A stretch of 64,000 bases of DNA from Alkalithermobacter paradoxus (GCA_002029295.1 MZGW01000002.1:102001-166000), one strand, 5' to 3'; positions 36,937 through 47,774 are shown, counted from the first letter of the stretch. Numbers and translations: made by a program. The notes: a model not told the origin generated them from the letters alone.

Positions 36937-38736
36937 ATGAAAGGTACAGTAGTTTCTACTTGGCTAAAGACATGTAGAAAATTATATAATGACGATATCG
37001 TAGATAAAGCCATGGAAAGTGTAGGGCTATCAAAGGATAAAGCATTTTCGCCACTTGAAGATGTTGATGATATAACTATAAATAATATAGTCACAAATAT
37101 ATCAAGATCTAAGAATATGAAAGTAACGGATTTGTGGAGAGAGATAGGCAAAGATAATATAGTTACATTTACAAGTGATTATCCAGCTTTCTTTAAGCAT
37201 GATAGTTTGTATCATTTTTTAAAGTCTATGAATGATGTGCACAAGATTGTTGTAAAGAGAATACCTGGGTCAAAGCCACCTGCATTAGATGTTGAGCCTA
37301 TATCTAAGAATGAAATAATCTTTACATATAAATCAAAGCGTGGCATGTTTGATTATTTCTTAGGATTATTAGAAGGTGCTGCAAAGTATTACAATGAAAA
37401 AATAGATATAAAAGAGATTTCTAAAAGTAGTGATGAACTTAAAATTCAGATTAAATTCGAAAAAGAAATTTATAGCAAGAAGGTATTCATACTTAACAAA
37501 GTTCTTTCATTCGGATTAATAAAATCTATAAACGTTAAAGTTGCAATTTTATCTATCATCTTATTTGCTATGATTAATACTCCTATACATTTAATATATA
37601 GAGATATTAGTATGGTTATATCTCCTATAGTAGCGTTTTTATCAACATTCTTAGCATCTAAGGTTGTGAATAGACCTATAGATTTAATCATGAGTGAAAT
37701 AAATAAAGTAAAAAATCATGAGTATGTGGAAAACGGAAAATTAATAACTAATGATATTTATGAGCAAATGTACGATATATTAAATGAATACAAAGACATT
37801 ATAAGAAAAGATTTCGTAGGATTTAAAGGTTTGACAGATGAAATGAATACATTTAGCAATGTCCTAAATCAAATATCAAACAAAATGAATTATACATCAG
37901 AAGAAATTTCAAATGTAGTAGAGCAAGTAGCAAGTGCTGCTATGAATCAAGCTCAAGAAACAGAAAGTGCAGTGTATCTTTTAAATCAAAATATATACTC
38001 TATAAAAGAAGTTGCACGTTTAGAGCAAGAAAATAAAGAAGATCTTGAAAAGTCAGTTCAAAGAATAGAAGGCAGTTATGAAAATATGAAAATAACTGCA
38101 GATAAATTAAATGATATATTATCTAGCTTTGAAGAGGTTAGGGAAAATAGTATACAGCTACAACAAAAAGGAAAGAACATAACAGATATAGTTTCATTAG
38201 TATCTTCAATAGCATACCAAACAAATCTTCTAGCACTTAATGCATCTATAGAGGCAGCTAGGGCAGGAGAAATGGGAAGGGGCTTTGCTGTAGTTGCAGA
38301 AGAAGTTAGAAAATTAGCAGAGCAATCTCAAAGAGCAGTAGAAGATATAAATGGAAATCTTACTCAATTTATAGGTGACATAGACGATTTAGTTAAATCT
38401 GTTGGAACTCAATTTGAAGTATTAGATGAGGAAAATGATAAAATTAAAAGTGCAGTATTTGAAAGTAGTTTAGCAAATGAGACAATCAAACAAGTAGCAC
38501 AAAAGATGATATCTACATCAGAAAAGCTTCAGACTGAGACTGATTCTATAGCATCAGTGTATGAAAATATAGAATCATTAGCAGCAATAGCTCAGCAAAA
38601 CTCAGCTTCATCTCAGGAAGTAAGCTCAAGTGTTACAACTTACGCAGAAGAAATTAAAAAGCTTACAAGGAGCGTATCAGAGTTTAAGAAACTTACAGAG
38701 GATTTTGCTAAAGATATAGACATTTATAAAATATAA
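36937..38736 (+). CDS. H-NOX (haem-NO/O2-binding) methyl-accepting chemotaxis protein
   Basis: A 599-residue gas chemoreceptor. Residues 1 to about 180 form an H-NOX haem domain with proximal ligand H102 and the propionate clamp Y131-x-S133-x-R135. P115 is also present. Residues W9, N74 and Y140, which in the Caldanaerobacter (Tt) H-NOX hydrogen-bond bound O2, are all conserved at the same numbers. Two membrane helices follow (about 197-243), then a methyl-accepting signalling domain with the hairpin tip [48 protein letters not shown] precedes the ATG. A second chemoreceptor follows at once, and a type IV pilus operon next. Confidence 0.95.
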   Translation: MKGTVVSTWLKTCRKLYNDDIVDKAMESVGLSKDKAFSPLEDVDDITINNIVTNISRSKNMKVTDLWREIGKDNIVTFTSDYPAFFKHDSLYHFLKSMNDVHKIVVKRIPGSKPPALDVEPISKNEIIFTYKSKRGMFDYFLGLLEGAAKYYNEKIDIKEISKSSDELKIQIKFEKEIYSKKVFILNKVLSFGLIKSINVKVAILSIILFAMINTPIHLIYRDISMVISPIVAFLSTFLASKVVNRPIDLIMSEINKVKNHEYVENGKLITNDIYEQMYDILNEYKDIIRKDFVGFKGLTDEMNTFSNVLNQISNKMNYTSEEISNVVEQVASAAMNQAQETESAVYLLNQNIYSIKEVARLEQENKEDLEKSVQRIEGSYENMKITADKLNDILSSFEEVRENSIQLQQKGKNITDIVSLVSSIAYQTNLLALNASIEAARAGEMGRGFAVVAEEVRKLAEQSQRAVEDINGNLTQFIGDIDDLVKSVGTQFEVLDEENDKIKSAVFESSLANETIKQVAQKMISTSEKLQTETDSIASVYENIESLAAIAQQNSASSQEVSSSVTTYAEEIKKLTRSVSEFKKLTEDFAKDIDIYKI

Positions 38737-38754
38737 GCACGGGGAGAGTTGGCG

Positions 38755-40776
38755 ATGAAGTTTATACTAAAGAAGAATTCTATAAAATTCAGAATACTTA
38801 GTATAGTATCTATTACATTTTTAGTAACTATATCAATATTAACAAGTATTTCTATATATTCAATAAATAAAAAAATGACTCATCAAATGGAAACTTTGAG
38901 TCTATCTTTAATTGAAAGTATGGTATCTAGAATAGAAAATAATCAGCAAGCACTAGATGTTATACAAGAATTATTCGATGAAAAGATAACAATAACTTCA
39001 AAAATAATAAATAGTTATCCAAATATCTCTAATGAAACCTTAAAAAACCTAGCTAGTCAATTAGGAGTTGAAGAAATAAACGTAGCAAACTCTGATGGAG
39101 TTATAGTGTATTCTAATTTAGATGAAAATATAAACTACAAATACCCTAAGGAACACGCAGTTCAAGATATATTATCTGGAAAAAATAATAGTTTGATAGA
39201 AAACATAAGAAAAAGTGATATAGATAACAATTATTATAAATATGGAGCTTCAAAACTTAACAATGGAGGAGTAGTTCAGGTAGGAATTTTAGCAGATACA
39301 ATAAAAAAGATTAGTGATTCTGTTGAAGTTCAGAATATACTTGAGGATATAGCTTTAAGAGAGGATATAGTTTATGCACTTGTAATAAGTAAAGATTTAA
39401 AGGCAATAGCTCATAGCAATAAAGATAGAATAGGAATAGAACTTACTGATGAAGGAAGTAAAACTGCTGCAGTAGAAGGAAAATCTTATTTTGACAAATT
39501 CTATTATGAAGAAATAGGAGCAGAGGTATTTGATGCACTAGTTCCTCTTTATAGAAATGGTGAACATATAGGAGCAGTTAACATAGGTATATCTACTAAG
39601 AGTTTAAAAGATGCTATAAAAGAAACAATTGTAAATGCAATTATAGCTAGCTTATTAATGTTTCTTGTAGGATTCTTAGTTTTAGTATATTTATTAAATA
39701 GATTAATAAAACCTTTAAATAATCTTGTATATGCAGCTGATAAAATATCTAATGGAGACTTGACTGTTAATATAGATATAAAAAGTAATGATGAAATAGG
39801 AAAAGTTGCAAGCAGCTTCAATAATATGGTTGAAAACTTGAGAAATATGACAAGCAAAATGAAAGATGTAGCTATAAACATATCTTCTTATAGTGAAGAA
39901 TTATTTTCTGTTTCTCAGCAGGCATCTTCTGTTTCAGATCAAATAGCTGCATCTACTCAGGATATGGCTCAGGGATCGGAAGAACAAGCACAGGCAACAA
40001 TAGAAGTATCAGATAACATAAAAAGTGTTGTTTCTAATATAGAGAAAATAAAAGAAGAGGTAATAAATGTTGTTCAGAATGCAGATGAAACAGGAAAATT
40101 AGCAGTAGATGGAAGAGAAAAGATGAATAATATGATAAGTCAGATAAATACAATAAAAAATAGCGTAAATTATTCATCACAAGTAATAAAAGGATTAGAG
40201 CAAACATCAAATGAAATAGGTAATATAGTTGATGTTATAAATAATATAGCAAATCAAACAAATCTATTAGCTTTAAATGCTGCCATAGAAGCTGCAAGAG
40301 CAGGAGAAGCAGGACGAGGATTTGCTGTAGTTGCAGAAGAAGTAAGAAAGCTTGCAGAAGAATCTATGAAATCTTCAGATTCTATAAAGAATTTAATAGA
40401 CAAAACTCAAGAAAATACTAAAAAAGCTCTGTTATCTATAGGCGAAGGAACTGATGAAGCTCAAAAAGGAGAAAAAGTTGTAAAAGAAGTTGAAACTTCT
40501 TTAAATGAAATATTAGATGGATTCAATGAAACTAAGAATAAATTGTATTTAGTTAATGATAATATAATGCAGGCAAATAGTAATGCAGAGAATGTAATAA
40601 CTTTTGTGAGAAGAATAGAATCTATATCACAAGATTCTGCCGCTAACTCAGAAGAGATAGCGGCATCTGCAGAGGAACAAGCAGCTTCAATAGATGAGAT
40701 TGCAAAATCCATTGAATCATTAACTAATATGGCAAAAGAATTAGAAGATATGGTATCACATTTTAAATTAAGTTAG
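38755..40776 (+). CDS. methyl-accepting chemotaxis protein with Cache sensor
   Basis: A 673-residue chemoreceptor. Transmembrane helix 1 is at about 12-35. The large extracytoplasmic sensor (about 36-285) contains Cache-like segments ([16 protein letters not shown]-like, [36 protein letters not shown]). Helix 2 (about 288-312) leads to HAMP ([22 protein letters not shown]) and the signalling domain with tip [41 protein letters not shown]. The ATG at 38755 follows GGGGAG by 8 bases; a TTG at 38749 is too close. It sits directly after the H-NOX receptor, ends at a strong terminator, and its ligand is unknown. Confidence 0.93.
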   Translation: MKFILKKNSIKFRILSIVSITFLVTISILTSISIYSINKKMTHQMETLSLSLIESMVSRIENNQQALDVIQELFDEKITITSKIINSYPNISNETLKNLASQLGVEEINVANSDGVIVYSNLDENINYKYPKEHAVQDILSGKNNSLIENIRKSDIDNNYYKYGASKLNNGGVVQVGILADTIKKISDSVEVQNILEDIALREDIVYALVISKDLKAIAHSNKDRIGIELTDEGSKTAAVEGKSYFDKFYYEEIGAEVFDALVPLYRNGEHIGAVNIGISTKSLKDAIKETIVNAIIASLLMFLVGFLVLVYLLNRLIKPLNNLVYAADKISNGDLTVNIDIKSNDEIGKVASSFNNMVENLRNMTSKMKDVAINISSYSEELFSVSQQASSVSDQIAASTQDMAQGSEEQAQATIEVSDNIKSVVSNIEKIKEEVINVVQNADETGKLAVDGREKMNNMISQINTIKNSVNYSSQVIKGLEQTSNEIGNIVDVINNIANQTNLLALNAAIEAARAGEAGRGFAVVAEEVRKLAEESMKSSDSIKNLIDKTQENTKKALLSIGEGTDEAQKGEKVVKEVETSLNEILDGFNETKNKLYLVNDNIMQANSNAENVITFVRRIESISQDSAANSEEIAASAEEQAASIDEIAKSIESLTNMAKELEDMVSHFKLS

Positions 40777-40813
40777 TTCAAAAAAGGTCTACACATTGTA
40801 GACCTTTTTTGAA
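40777..40813 (+). terminator. strong intrinsic terminator
   Basis: A 16-bp perfect stem, TTCAAAAAAGGTCTAC with its complement, and an ACATT loop. T-run TTTTTT lies within the right arm. Confidence 0.85.
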
Positions 40814-40859
40814 TGTATTATATTATAAAAATGTGATAATATAGAAAGTGGGTGATAAA

Positions 40860-41555
40860 ATGAAGAATAAATATATATCAATGATAATATTAGCTATTTT
40901 ATTAGGAGTATTAATAGGGATACAATTTAAGAGTAGTTATCAAGAAAAATTCCAACTATCCTTTGTAGACAGGCAGTTTGTAGGTGATATAAATGCTATA
41001 AAGAAGGAAAATGCAGAGTTAAAAAGAAAATTAGATACACTAAATGAAAATTTAAAGTTCATAGAGAAAAATACTATAGTAAATGATATAGAAAAAGGTT
41101 TGAAAGAGCAAGTTGATTCTTTAAAGCTCATTTTAGGATATTTAGATGTAAAAGGACCAGGAATGACAATAAAAATAGATACAAAAGAAGAAGTGAATTT
41201 AGGATTTGTAATGGAAGAAAAGAAAATTTTGATAAGCCTAATAAATGAAATTAGAATATATGGGGGTGAAGTAATATCTATAAATAATCAAAGAATAACC
41301 CCGTATTCTGAAGTAACTTTAGCAGGTAATCATATAAATATTAACTCTACACCGATAGCTCAACCATATGAAATAAAAATAATAGGAGATATAGAGAAGC
41401 TAAATAGATATATAAACAAAGGTAATGTTCTTATAGACACGATGATAAATATGTATGATTTGAATGTGGATATAACTTCAAGTAAAGAATTAATAATATA
41501 TAAAGCAGAAAGAGAAAAGAAAACTAGATATGTTAGGAATATAGAAGATATGTAG
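40860..41555 (+). CDS. DUF881-family membrane-anchored protein
   Basis: 231 residues: an N-terminal anchor (MKNKYISMIILAILLGVLIG), a coiled-coil stretch (about 45-95), then the DUF881 core (VKGPGMTIKI, NEIRIYGGEVISINNQRI, NININSTPIAQPYEIKIIGD). Members usually sit near division genes in Firmicutes; here it precedes pilB by 11 bases, so it is probably the first gene of the pilus operon. The ATG at 40860 follows AAGTGGGTGA; a GTG at 40848 overlaps that site. The function is unknown. Confidence 0.85.
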   Translation: MKNKYISMIILAILLGVLIGIQFKSSYQEKFQLSFVDRQFVGDINAIKKENAELKRKLDTLNENLKFIEKNTIVNDIEKGLKEQVDSLKLILGYLDVKGPGMTIKIDTKEEVNLGFVMEEKKILISLINEIRIYGGEVISINNQRITPYSEVTLAGNHININSTPIAQPYEIKIIGDIEKLNRYINKGNVLIDTMINMYDLNVDITSSKELIIYKAEREKKTRYVRNIEDM

Positions 41556-41566
41556 TGGGAGGGTGT

Positions 41567-43246
41567 ATGAGAAATAATAAATTTAAATTAGGAGATCTTT
41601 TAGTGTCAGTTGGAAAGATAACTGATAAGCAATTAAAAGAAGCTTTGAAAGAACAGAGAATATCAGGAAAAAAACTAGGAGAAATACTTGTAGATAAGGG
41701 ATTTGTAGATGAGCTTCAAATAATAGAAGTATTAGAGTTTCAGATGGGTATACCTCATATAGATTTAAGCAAATACCATGTAAATCCTGATATAATTAAA
41801 CTTATACCAGAAAGCCTAGCTAGAAGACATATCTTAATACCTATAGATAAACAAAATGGAAAAATAACAGTAGCAATGGCAGACCCACTAAATATATTTG
41901 CAATAGATGATATTAAGATATATTCTGGATTTGATGTAGAACCTGTTATATCTACAAAAAATAGTATACTTAAAGCTATAGATATATATTATGGAAAGGA
42001 AACTGCACAAAAAGCAGTTGAAGATTTTAAGAAAGAACAAAATAAGAATATTAGTAATGAGATTAAAAATGATTCATTAGAAGATGTAAATAGTGCCCCA
42101 GTGGTTAGAATAGTGAACTCTATATTTGATGAAGCTGTAAATATAGGTGCAAGTGATATACATATTGAACCTTTCCAAAACAATGTAAGAGTAAGATATA
42201 GAGTAGATGGAAGTTTGATAGAGGGAATGAATTTAATAAAAGGAACTCACTTATCTTTAGTTAATAGAATAAAAGTTATGGGAAAGATGGATATAGCAGA
42301 GAAAAGAGTCCCACAAGATGGAAGAATAGAAATAAATATAAATGGTAAATCAATAGATCTTCGTATATCAATAATGCCTACAGTATTTGGAGAAAAAATA
42401 GTAATAAGGCTCTTGCTTAGAAATGAATTTTTATTTTCAAGAAATGAGCTAGGACTAATAGATGAAAACTTACGACGATTTGATAAAATAGTCAAAAACC
42501 CTAGTGGCATAATACTAATTACAGGTCCTACAGGAAGCGGAAAGACAACTACATTATATACCTTGCTAAAGGAGCTAAATAGTATAGATAAAAATATAAT
42601 ATCTATAGAAGATCCTGTTGAATACAAAATTGAAGGTGTCAATCAAATTCAAATAAATAACAAGGTCGGACTAACATTTGCAAGTGGACTTAAGTCTATA
42701 TTAAGACAAGATCCAGATATGATAATGGTTGGAGAAATAAGAGATAAAGAAACAGCACAGATATCCGTAAGAGCTGCAACAACAGGGCATTTAGTTATAA
42801 GTACTATGCATACTAATGATGCTCCATCGACAGTTTCAAGGCTTTTAGACATGGAAATAGAACCGTATCTTATATCATCTTCTTTAGTAGGGGTAGTGGC
42901 ACAAAGGTTAGTTAGAAAGATATGCCCAGAATGTAAGGAATATTATACTCCTAGTATAGAAGAAATGAAAGTACTAAATATAACTGAAGATACAAAGTTA
43001 TCTAAAGGGAAAGGATGTTTTAATTGTAGCAATACTGGGTATAAAGGAAGAAGAGCAATTCATGAGATAATGATAATAGATAGAGAATGTAGAAATATAA
43101 TAAATTCAAAATTTAATGCAGAGGATTTGAAACATTATGCACTTAGAAGCGGAATGATTTCACTAAAAGAAAATTGTAAAAAGTTAGTATTAGATGGAAT
43201 AACAACTTTTGATGAATTGATAAAAGCTACATATATTTACGAATAG
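41567..43246 (+). CDS. pilB: type IV pilus assembly ATPase PilB
   Basis: A 559-residue hexameric ATPase that powers pilus extension. The N-terminal T2SSE_N domain holds GDLLVSVGKITDKQLKEAL, LGEILVDKGFV and the MADPLN motif. The ATPase core has ASDIHIEPF, Walker [12 protein letters not shown], an Asp box, Walker B RQDPDMIMVGEIRD, a His box STMHTNDAPSTVSRLLDM, and the tetracysteine zinc motif CPECKEYY...CFNC typical of PilB/GspE. I choose ATG 41567 over GTG 41555, which precedes the GGGAGG site. It is followed by pilT 10 bases later. Confidence 0.95.
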   Translation: MRNNKFKLGDLLVSVGKITDKQLKEALKEQRISGKKLGEILVDKGFVDELQIIEVLEFQMGIPHIDLSKYHVNPDIIKLIPESLARRHILIPIDKQNGKITVAMADPLNIFAIDDIKIYSGFDVEPVISTKNSILKAIDIYYGKETAQKAVEDFKKEQNKNISNEIKNDSLEDVNSAPVVRIVNSIFDEAVNIGASDIHIEPFQNNVRVRYRVDGSLIEGMNLIKGTHLSLVNRIKVMGKMDIAEKRVPQDGRIEININGKSIDLRISIMPTVFGEKIVIRLLLRNEFLFSRNELGLIDENLRRFDKIVKNPSGIILITGPTGSGKTTTLYTLLKELNSIDKNIISIEDPVEYKIEGVNQIQINNKVGLTFASGLKSILRQDPDMIMVGEIRDKETAQISVRAATTGHLVISTMHTNDAPSTVSRLLDMEIEPYLISSSLVGVVAQRLVRKICPECKEYYTPSIEEMKVLNITEDTKLSKGKGCFNCSNTGYKGRRAIHEIMIIDRECRNIINSKFNAEDLKHYALRSGMISLKENCKKLVLDGITTFDELIKATYIYE

Positions 43247-43256
43247 GTGATAAAGT

Positions 43257-44315
43257 ATGAACATGTATGATTTATTACAAAAAACAAGAGAGCTTAATGC
43301 TTCAGACCTTCATATAACGGTTGGATATCCTCCAGTTATGAGAATCAATGGATCATTGACTAAATATAAAGATGAAATATTGCTTCCGGAAGATAATTTG
43401 AAACTTGTAAAAGAAATATTAGATGAACATCAGTTTAATAAGCTACAAGAAAAAGGAGAAATAGATACATCAGTTTCATACAATAAGTTAGGAAGATTCA
43501 GAGTAAATGTATTTAAGCAAAGGAACACATATGGTATGGCTATAAGGTGCGTTTCTGTAAATGTACCGACTATAGAAGATTTAGGATTACCACCTGTAAT
43601 AAAAGATCTAACTAAAAAGCAAAGAGGACTTATACTTGTAACGGGTCCAACTGGAAGTGGAAAATCCACTACTCTTGCAGCTATGATAGATTGTATAAAT
43701 AAAGAAAGAAGTGGTCATATACTTACTTTAGAAGACCCTATAGAGTATCTTCATAGGCACAATAAAAGCATAATAAATCAAAGAGAAATAGGAACAGATA
43801 CACAATCGTTTGCTAATGCACTAAGGTCTGCATTAAGGCAAGATCCAGATGTAATATTAGTAGGTGAGATGAGAGATCTTGAAACTATGTCAATAGCACT
43901 TACAGCAGCTGAAACAGGACATCTAGTACTGTCTACCCTTCACACAATAGGAGCAGCTAAAACTATAGATAGAATTATAGATTCTTTTCCTTCACATCAT
44001 AAACAGCAAATAATAATTCAGTTATCGACAATACTCGAAGGAGTCATATCACAACAACTACTCCCGACATCAGATGGAAAAAGAAGAATTGCAGCACATG
44101 AAATAATGATAGCAACACCAGCTATAAGAAATCTTATAAGAGAAGGTAAGACCCATCAAATACAAACATCTATACAAACTGGTGCAAAGTTTGGTATGAA
44201 AACTATGGATGCAAGCCTAAGTGAGCTTTATATAAAAGGATACATAAGTAAAGAAACAATGATTGCTCACGCGGTAGATAAGGATATGATAGAAAGGTAT
44301 GTTGGATTTCAATAA
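43257..44315 (+). CDS. pilT: twitching motility (retraction) ATPase PilT
   Basis: A 352-residue ATPase that drives pilus retraction. It has ASDLHITVG, Walker A GPTGSGKSTTLA, Asp box TLEDPIEYLHRH, Walker B RQDPDVILVGEMRD, and the His box STLHTIGAAKTIDRIIDSFP. It lacks the tetracysteine element of PilB. The C-terminal AIRNLIREGKTHQI is the PilT AIRNLIRE box. Its presence next to PilB indicates a retractable pilus, hence twitching. The gene overlaps no neighbour, but gaps are only 5-14 bases. Confidence 0.96.
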   Translation: MNMYDLLQKTRELNASDLHITVGYPPVMRINGSLTKYKDEILLPEDNLKLVKEILDEHQFNKLQEKGEIDTSVSYNKLGRFRVNVFKQRNTYGMAIRCVSVNVPTIEDLGLPPVIKDLTKKQRGLILVTGPTGSGKSTTLAAMIDCINKERSGHILTLEDPIEYLHRHNKSIINQREIGTDTQSFANALRSALRQDPDVILVGEMRDLETMSIALTAAETGHLVLSTLHTIGAAKTIDRIIDSFPSHHKQQIIIQLSTILEGVISQQLLPTSDGKRRIAAHEIMIATPAIRNLIREGKTHQIQTSIQTGAKFGMKTMDASLSELYIKGYISKETMIAHAVDKDMIERYVGFQ

Positions 44316-44329
44316 GAAAGGTGCTAGGT

Positions 44330-45538
44330 ATGCCTATATATAAATACAAGGGAATAAATGAATTAGGACAAAAAATTCAAAGTACTGTTTATGCAAATGA
44401 TGAAAATGAAGTACTAGATATAATAAGAAAAGGTAATTATTATCCCATAGAGATAAAAAGGGTACGGGAATTAGAAATAAGAAATTTGTTGCACATAAAG
44501 AAAGTAAAAATAAAAGATATAGCAATATTTTGTAGACAGCTTTATACCCTTTTAAACTCAGGAATAACAATAATAACCTGTTTAGATATATTAAGAGTCC
44601 AGACAGAAAACAAATATCTAAAATCTTCAATTAGTGAATGTTATGAAGAAGTACAAAAGGGAATATCTTTTTCAGAATCGCTAAGAAAAAATAGTGATAT
44701 ATTTCCAAATCTACTTATCAACATGGTAGAGGTTGGAGAGATAAGTGGTAACTTAGATGTAATAATGAATAGGATGGCAGTATATTATGAAAAAGAAAAC
44801 AAGATATATACAAAGATAAAAGGTGCAATGACATATCCGATTATATTAAGCATAGTTTCAGCTATTGTAGTTGCTTTTCTACTTACATTTGTTTTACCAA
44901 CATTTGTTGCAATGTTTGAAAGTGCAGGAGCAGCTTTGCCTATGCCTACTAGAATTCTTTTAAATATAAGTTATCTAGTAACAAAATTTTGGTATTTAGT
45001 TGTACTAATTTTAATAATAATAATATATATTTCGAAAAGAATAATACAAAATGAAAAAATAAGTTATGTATTAGATAAGCTTAAATTTAAAATACCTATA
45101 ATAAAAGATCTTATGGTAAAAATAATAACATCTAGATTTAGTAGGAGTTTAGCAATTTTAATATCTAGTGGAGTACCTTTGATTAGATCACTAGAAATTG
45201 TATCCAATATAGTTGGAAATAAATTCGTATCAGATGGAATAGATAAATCAAGAGAAGATGTTCTAAAGGGAATAAGTTTAGCTGACCCTATAGAAGAAAT
45301 AGGAATTTTTCCTCCTATGGTTGTACATATGATAAGAATAGGAGAAGAATCAGGGGTATTAGATGAAATATTAGATAAGACTTCAGATTTTTATGATGAT
45401 GAGGTAGAGAGTGCATTCCAAAAGATAACAACATTAGTAGAGCCTTTAATGATTGTTATTATGTCAATCATAGTTGGATTTATTGTAATTGCGATAGTTC
45501 TGCCTATGTTTGATATGATAAATACAGTTCAGTACTAA
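44330..45538 (+). CDS. pilC: type IV pilus inner-membrane platform protein PilC
   Basis: A 402-residue platform protein with two T2SSF domains. The first has CRQLYTLLNSGITIITCLDIL and ISFSESLRKNSDIFPNLLINMVEVGEISGNLD. The second has RFSRSLAILISSGVPLIRSLEIV and FPPMVVHMIRIGEESGVLDEIL. Three membrane segments are at about 165-195, 215-235 and 370-395. The ATG at 44330 follows AAAGGTG by 6 bases; a GTG at 44321 overlaps that site. It follows pilT and precedes the pilin gene. Confidence 0.95.
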   Translation: MPIYKYKGINELGQKIQSTVYANDENEVLDIIRKGNYYPIEIKRVRELEIRNLLHIKKVKIKDIAIFCRQLYTLLNSGITIITCLDILRVQTENKYLKSSISECYEEVQKGISFSESLRKNSDIFPNLLINMVEVGEISGNLDVIMNRMAVYYEKENKIYTKIKGAMTYPIILSIVSAIVVAFLLTFVLPTFVAMFESAGAALPMPTRILLNISYLVTKFWYLVVLILIIIIYISKRIIQNEKISYVLDKLKFKIPIIKDLMVKIITSRFSRSLAILISSGVPLIRSLEIVSNIVGNKFVSDGIDKSREDVLKGISLADPIEEIGIFPPMVVHMIRIGEESGVLDEILDKTSDFYDDEVESAFQKITTLVEPLMIVIMSIIVGFIVIAIVLPMFDMINTVQY

Positions 45539-45555
45539 TATAAGGAGGTGAGAAT

Positions 45556-45933
45556 ATGATAAAAGCGGTAAGAAAAGTAATGAACAGTAAAAAAGGATTC
45601 ACATTAGTTGAGCTTATAGTAGTATTAGCAGTACTAGGAATTATAGCAGGAATTGCTATACCGAGATTTGGCAATATACAAGAGGAGTCAAAGAGAAAAG
45701 CAGATATAGCTACAGGAGCTGTAATAGGTAAAGCTGCTGAACTTGCACTAGCTAATGGAGAAACTGACGTTGCAGTAGATAAATTAGTAAGTAAAGGTTA
45801 TTTAGAATCATTACCTAAGCCACAATATAAAGCAGATAAAGATTTCGTAGTTACAGTAACAGGTGGAAATGTTACTGTTACAGTAGATAATCAGCAAGTA
45901 TATCCAGATGGTAAAAACTACAAGAAAGACTAA
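45556..45933 (+). CDS. pilA: type IV major pilin PilA
   Basis: A 125-residue prepilin. The leader ends at G14, followed by FTLVELIVVLAVLGIIAGIA with Glu at +5 (E19), the class III signal cut by PilD. The hydrophobic alpha-1 helix is followed by a small globular domain (EESKRKADIATGAVIGKAAEL, then a beta stretch with VTVTGGNVTVTVDNQ). It lacks cysteines. AAGGAGGTG precedes the ATG. A long palindromic hairpin follows at once, as expected for a highly expressed message. Confidence 0.95.
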   Translation: MIKAVRKVMNSKKGFTLVELIVVLAVLGIIAGIAIPRFGNIQEESKRKADIATGAVIGKAAELALANGETDVAVDKLVSKGYLESLPKPQYKADKDFVVTVTGGNVTVTVDNQQVYPDGKNYKKD

Positions 45934-45937
45934 TGGG

Positions 45938-45969
45938 TAAAGACAATATACATATGTATATTGTCTTTA
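45938..45969. other. perfect 32-bp palindrome after pilA
   Basis: Arms of 16 bp (TAAAGACAATATACAT and its complement) begin 5 bases after the pilA stop. No T-run follows, so it is more likely a 3' stabiliser or processing site separating pilA from pilD than a full terminator. Confidence 0.7.
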
Positions 45970-45989
45970 GTTATAAATGGGGGGTACTT

Positions 45990-46742
45990 ATGATATATTT
46001 AGTATTTATATTTGGCAGTTTAATAGGATCTTTTCTTAATGTATGTATATATAGAATTCCTAAAGGCGAATCTATAGCTTATCCTCCGTCAAGCTGCACA
46101 GATTGCAATAATAAACTTAAATTATTAGACTTAATACCTATAGTAAGCTATATACTCCTGAAAGGTAGATGTAGATATTGTAAAAGTAAGATATCAATAA
46201 AGTATCCATTGATTGAATTTATGAACGGTATAATATATTTAATGCTATTTATAAGATTTGGACTAAGTATATTAACAATAAAATACTTTATAATATCTAG
46301 TATTTTAGTAGTTGTAACATTTATAGATTATAAATATCAAATAATTCCTGATGGATTAATAATATTTGGATTAATAAGTATATTTATAATGCATATATTA
46401 GATAATTTTCATATAGGTTTTATTAATTCTATTCTAGGAATGCTCATAGGAGGGGGATCATTTCTAACTATAGCATTAATCACAAAAGGTGCTATGGGTG
46501 GGGGTGATGTAAAATTAATGGCTCTTTTAGGATTTGCTCTTGGTCCTTGGAATATTCTACTAAATATCTTTTTGTCATTTATAATAGGTGCTATAATATG
46601 TTTAATATTACTAGTTTTTGGTATAAAAACTAGAAAAGACTATATTGCATTTGGACCATTTATAGCTATAGCATGCTTTATAACTATTTGTTACGGAAAT
46701 GAAATTATAAGCTGGTATATAAATTATATTGGGATAATATAG
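45990..46742 (+). CDS. pilD: type IV prepilin peptidase PilD
   Basis: A 250-residue polytopic membrane aspartyl protease that cuts and methylates prepilins. The N-terminal loop has two CxxC pairs (CTDCNNKL, CRYCKSKI) for zinc and the methylase part. The aspartates are in FIDYKYQIIPD and in the GxGD motif GGGDVKLMALLG. The ATG at 45990 follows GGGGGGT; an in-frame ATG at 45933 runs through the palindrome and would add 19 residues before the first helix, so it is not used. The pilM frame begins around its stop. Confidence 0.95.
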   Translation: MIYLVFIFGSLIGSFLNVCIYRIPKGESIAYPPSSCTDCNNKLKLLDLIPIVSYILLKGRCRYCKSKISIKYPLIEFMNGIIYLMLFIRFGLSILTIKYFIISSILVVVTFIDYKYQIIPDGLIIFGLISIFIMHILDNFHIGFINSILGMLIGGGSFLTIALITKGAMGGGDVKLMALLGFALGPWNILLNIFLSFIIGAIICLILLVFGIKTRKDYIAFGPFIAIACFITICYGNEIISWYINYIGII

Positions 46743-46753
46743 AGGTGAGCAGA

Positions 46754-47761
46754 TTGCTAAATGATATTTTATCTATAGATATAGGAAGTAGGAATATAAA
46801 GATGGTTGTTGGAAATAAAAAACCGGACAAACTCATAATAAAAAAAGCATCCATAATAAAAACTCCGAATGAAAGTTTTAGTGATGGAAATATATTAGAC
46901 ATTAAATCTATATCTGATGTTATAAAATCTGAAATAGTAAATCAAAACATAAAAGTTAGAAAAGCTATCTGTACATTTCAAAGTACATCTGTAATTTCAA
47001 GAGAATTATATCTTCCAATCGTGAGTCAGAAAGAACTACAGAAAATGATAAATTTTGAGATAGAGCAGTACTTGCCGATACAATTAGATGAATATGTAAT
47101 AGAGCATAAGATACTACAAAAATTAATTCAAGATAATATATACAAATATAGAATTTGGATATGTGCAGTCCCAAAGAGTATAGCAAAAAAATATTTTGAA
47201 CTCCTAAATGAATTAAACCTTGATCCTATAGCATTAGATATAAACTCTAACGCCATATCCAAATTATACAAAGAAAGCGAATATAAAAGTCAAACAATAG
47301 CGGTAATTGATATGGGATATACATTTTTAAATGTAAAAATAATTTCTAAGGGGGTATCTCAATTTAGTAGACTTATAAATGGTGGAGGAAGAGATATAGA
47401 CTCTAGTATTTCAAATATACTAGATATAAATTTAAGTGAAAGTGAGAAAAAGAAAACACAATATTCAATTATTGATGATAATTTACTTGTACATCAAGCG
47501 ATAATACCTTGTGTTGAAAACTGGGTAGAAGACATTAAAAGGGTATTTAAGTATTACACAAGTAGAGATAGGGAAAATAGTATAGATACTGTATTTTTAC
47601 ATGGTGGAAGTTCAAATATTAGTGAAATAAGCAATTATATAAGTACATCTTTGAATATACCTACTTATACAGTAGATAAAATTGATGGAATAATTACAAA
47701 AGTAAAAAATATAGACACAAAGTTATATCTAAACTGCATAGGTGCATTGATAAGAAACTAG
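46754..47761 (+). CDS. pilM: type IV pilus assembly protein PilM
   Basis: A 335-residue actin-like (FtsA fold) cytoplasmic protein that recruits PilN. It opens with the phosphate-1 motif LSIDIGSRNIKMVVG, and has the second phosphate motif IAVIDMGYTFLNVKI, FSRLINGGGRDIDSS and the adenosine motif VFLHGGSSNISEI. I choose TTG at 46754, 7 bases after GAGGTG. GTG at 46745 is inside that binding site. It follows pilD directly. Confidence 0.9.
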   Translation: MLNDILSIDIGSRNIKMVVGNKKPDKLIIKKASIIKTPNESFSDGNILDIKSISDVIKSEIVNQNIKVRKAICTFQSTSVISRELYLPIVSQKELQKMINFEIEQYLPIQLDEYVIEHKILQKLIQDNIYKYRIWICAVPKSIAKKYFELLNELNLDPIALDINSNAISKLYKESEYKSQTIAVIDMGYTFLNVKIISKGVSQFSRLINGGGRDIDSSISNILDINLSESEKKKTQYSIIDDNLLVHQAIIPCVENWVEDIKRVFKYYTSRDRENSIDTVFLHGGSSNISEISNYISTSLNIPTYTVDKIDGIITKVKNIDTKLYLNCIGALIRN

Positions 47762-47774
47762 GGAGGTTATAGTT

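Noticed and set aside
45933-45989. 19-residue N-terminal extension of PilD
   Set aside because: It would be translated through the palindrome, and the strong GGGGGGT site serves the ATG at 45990.
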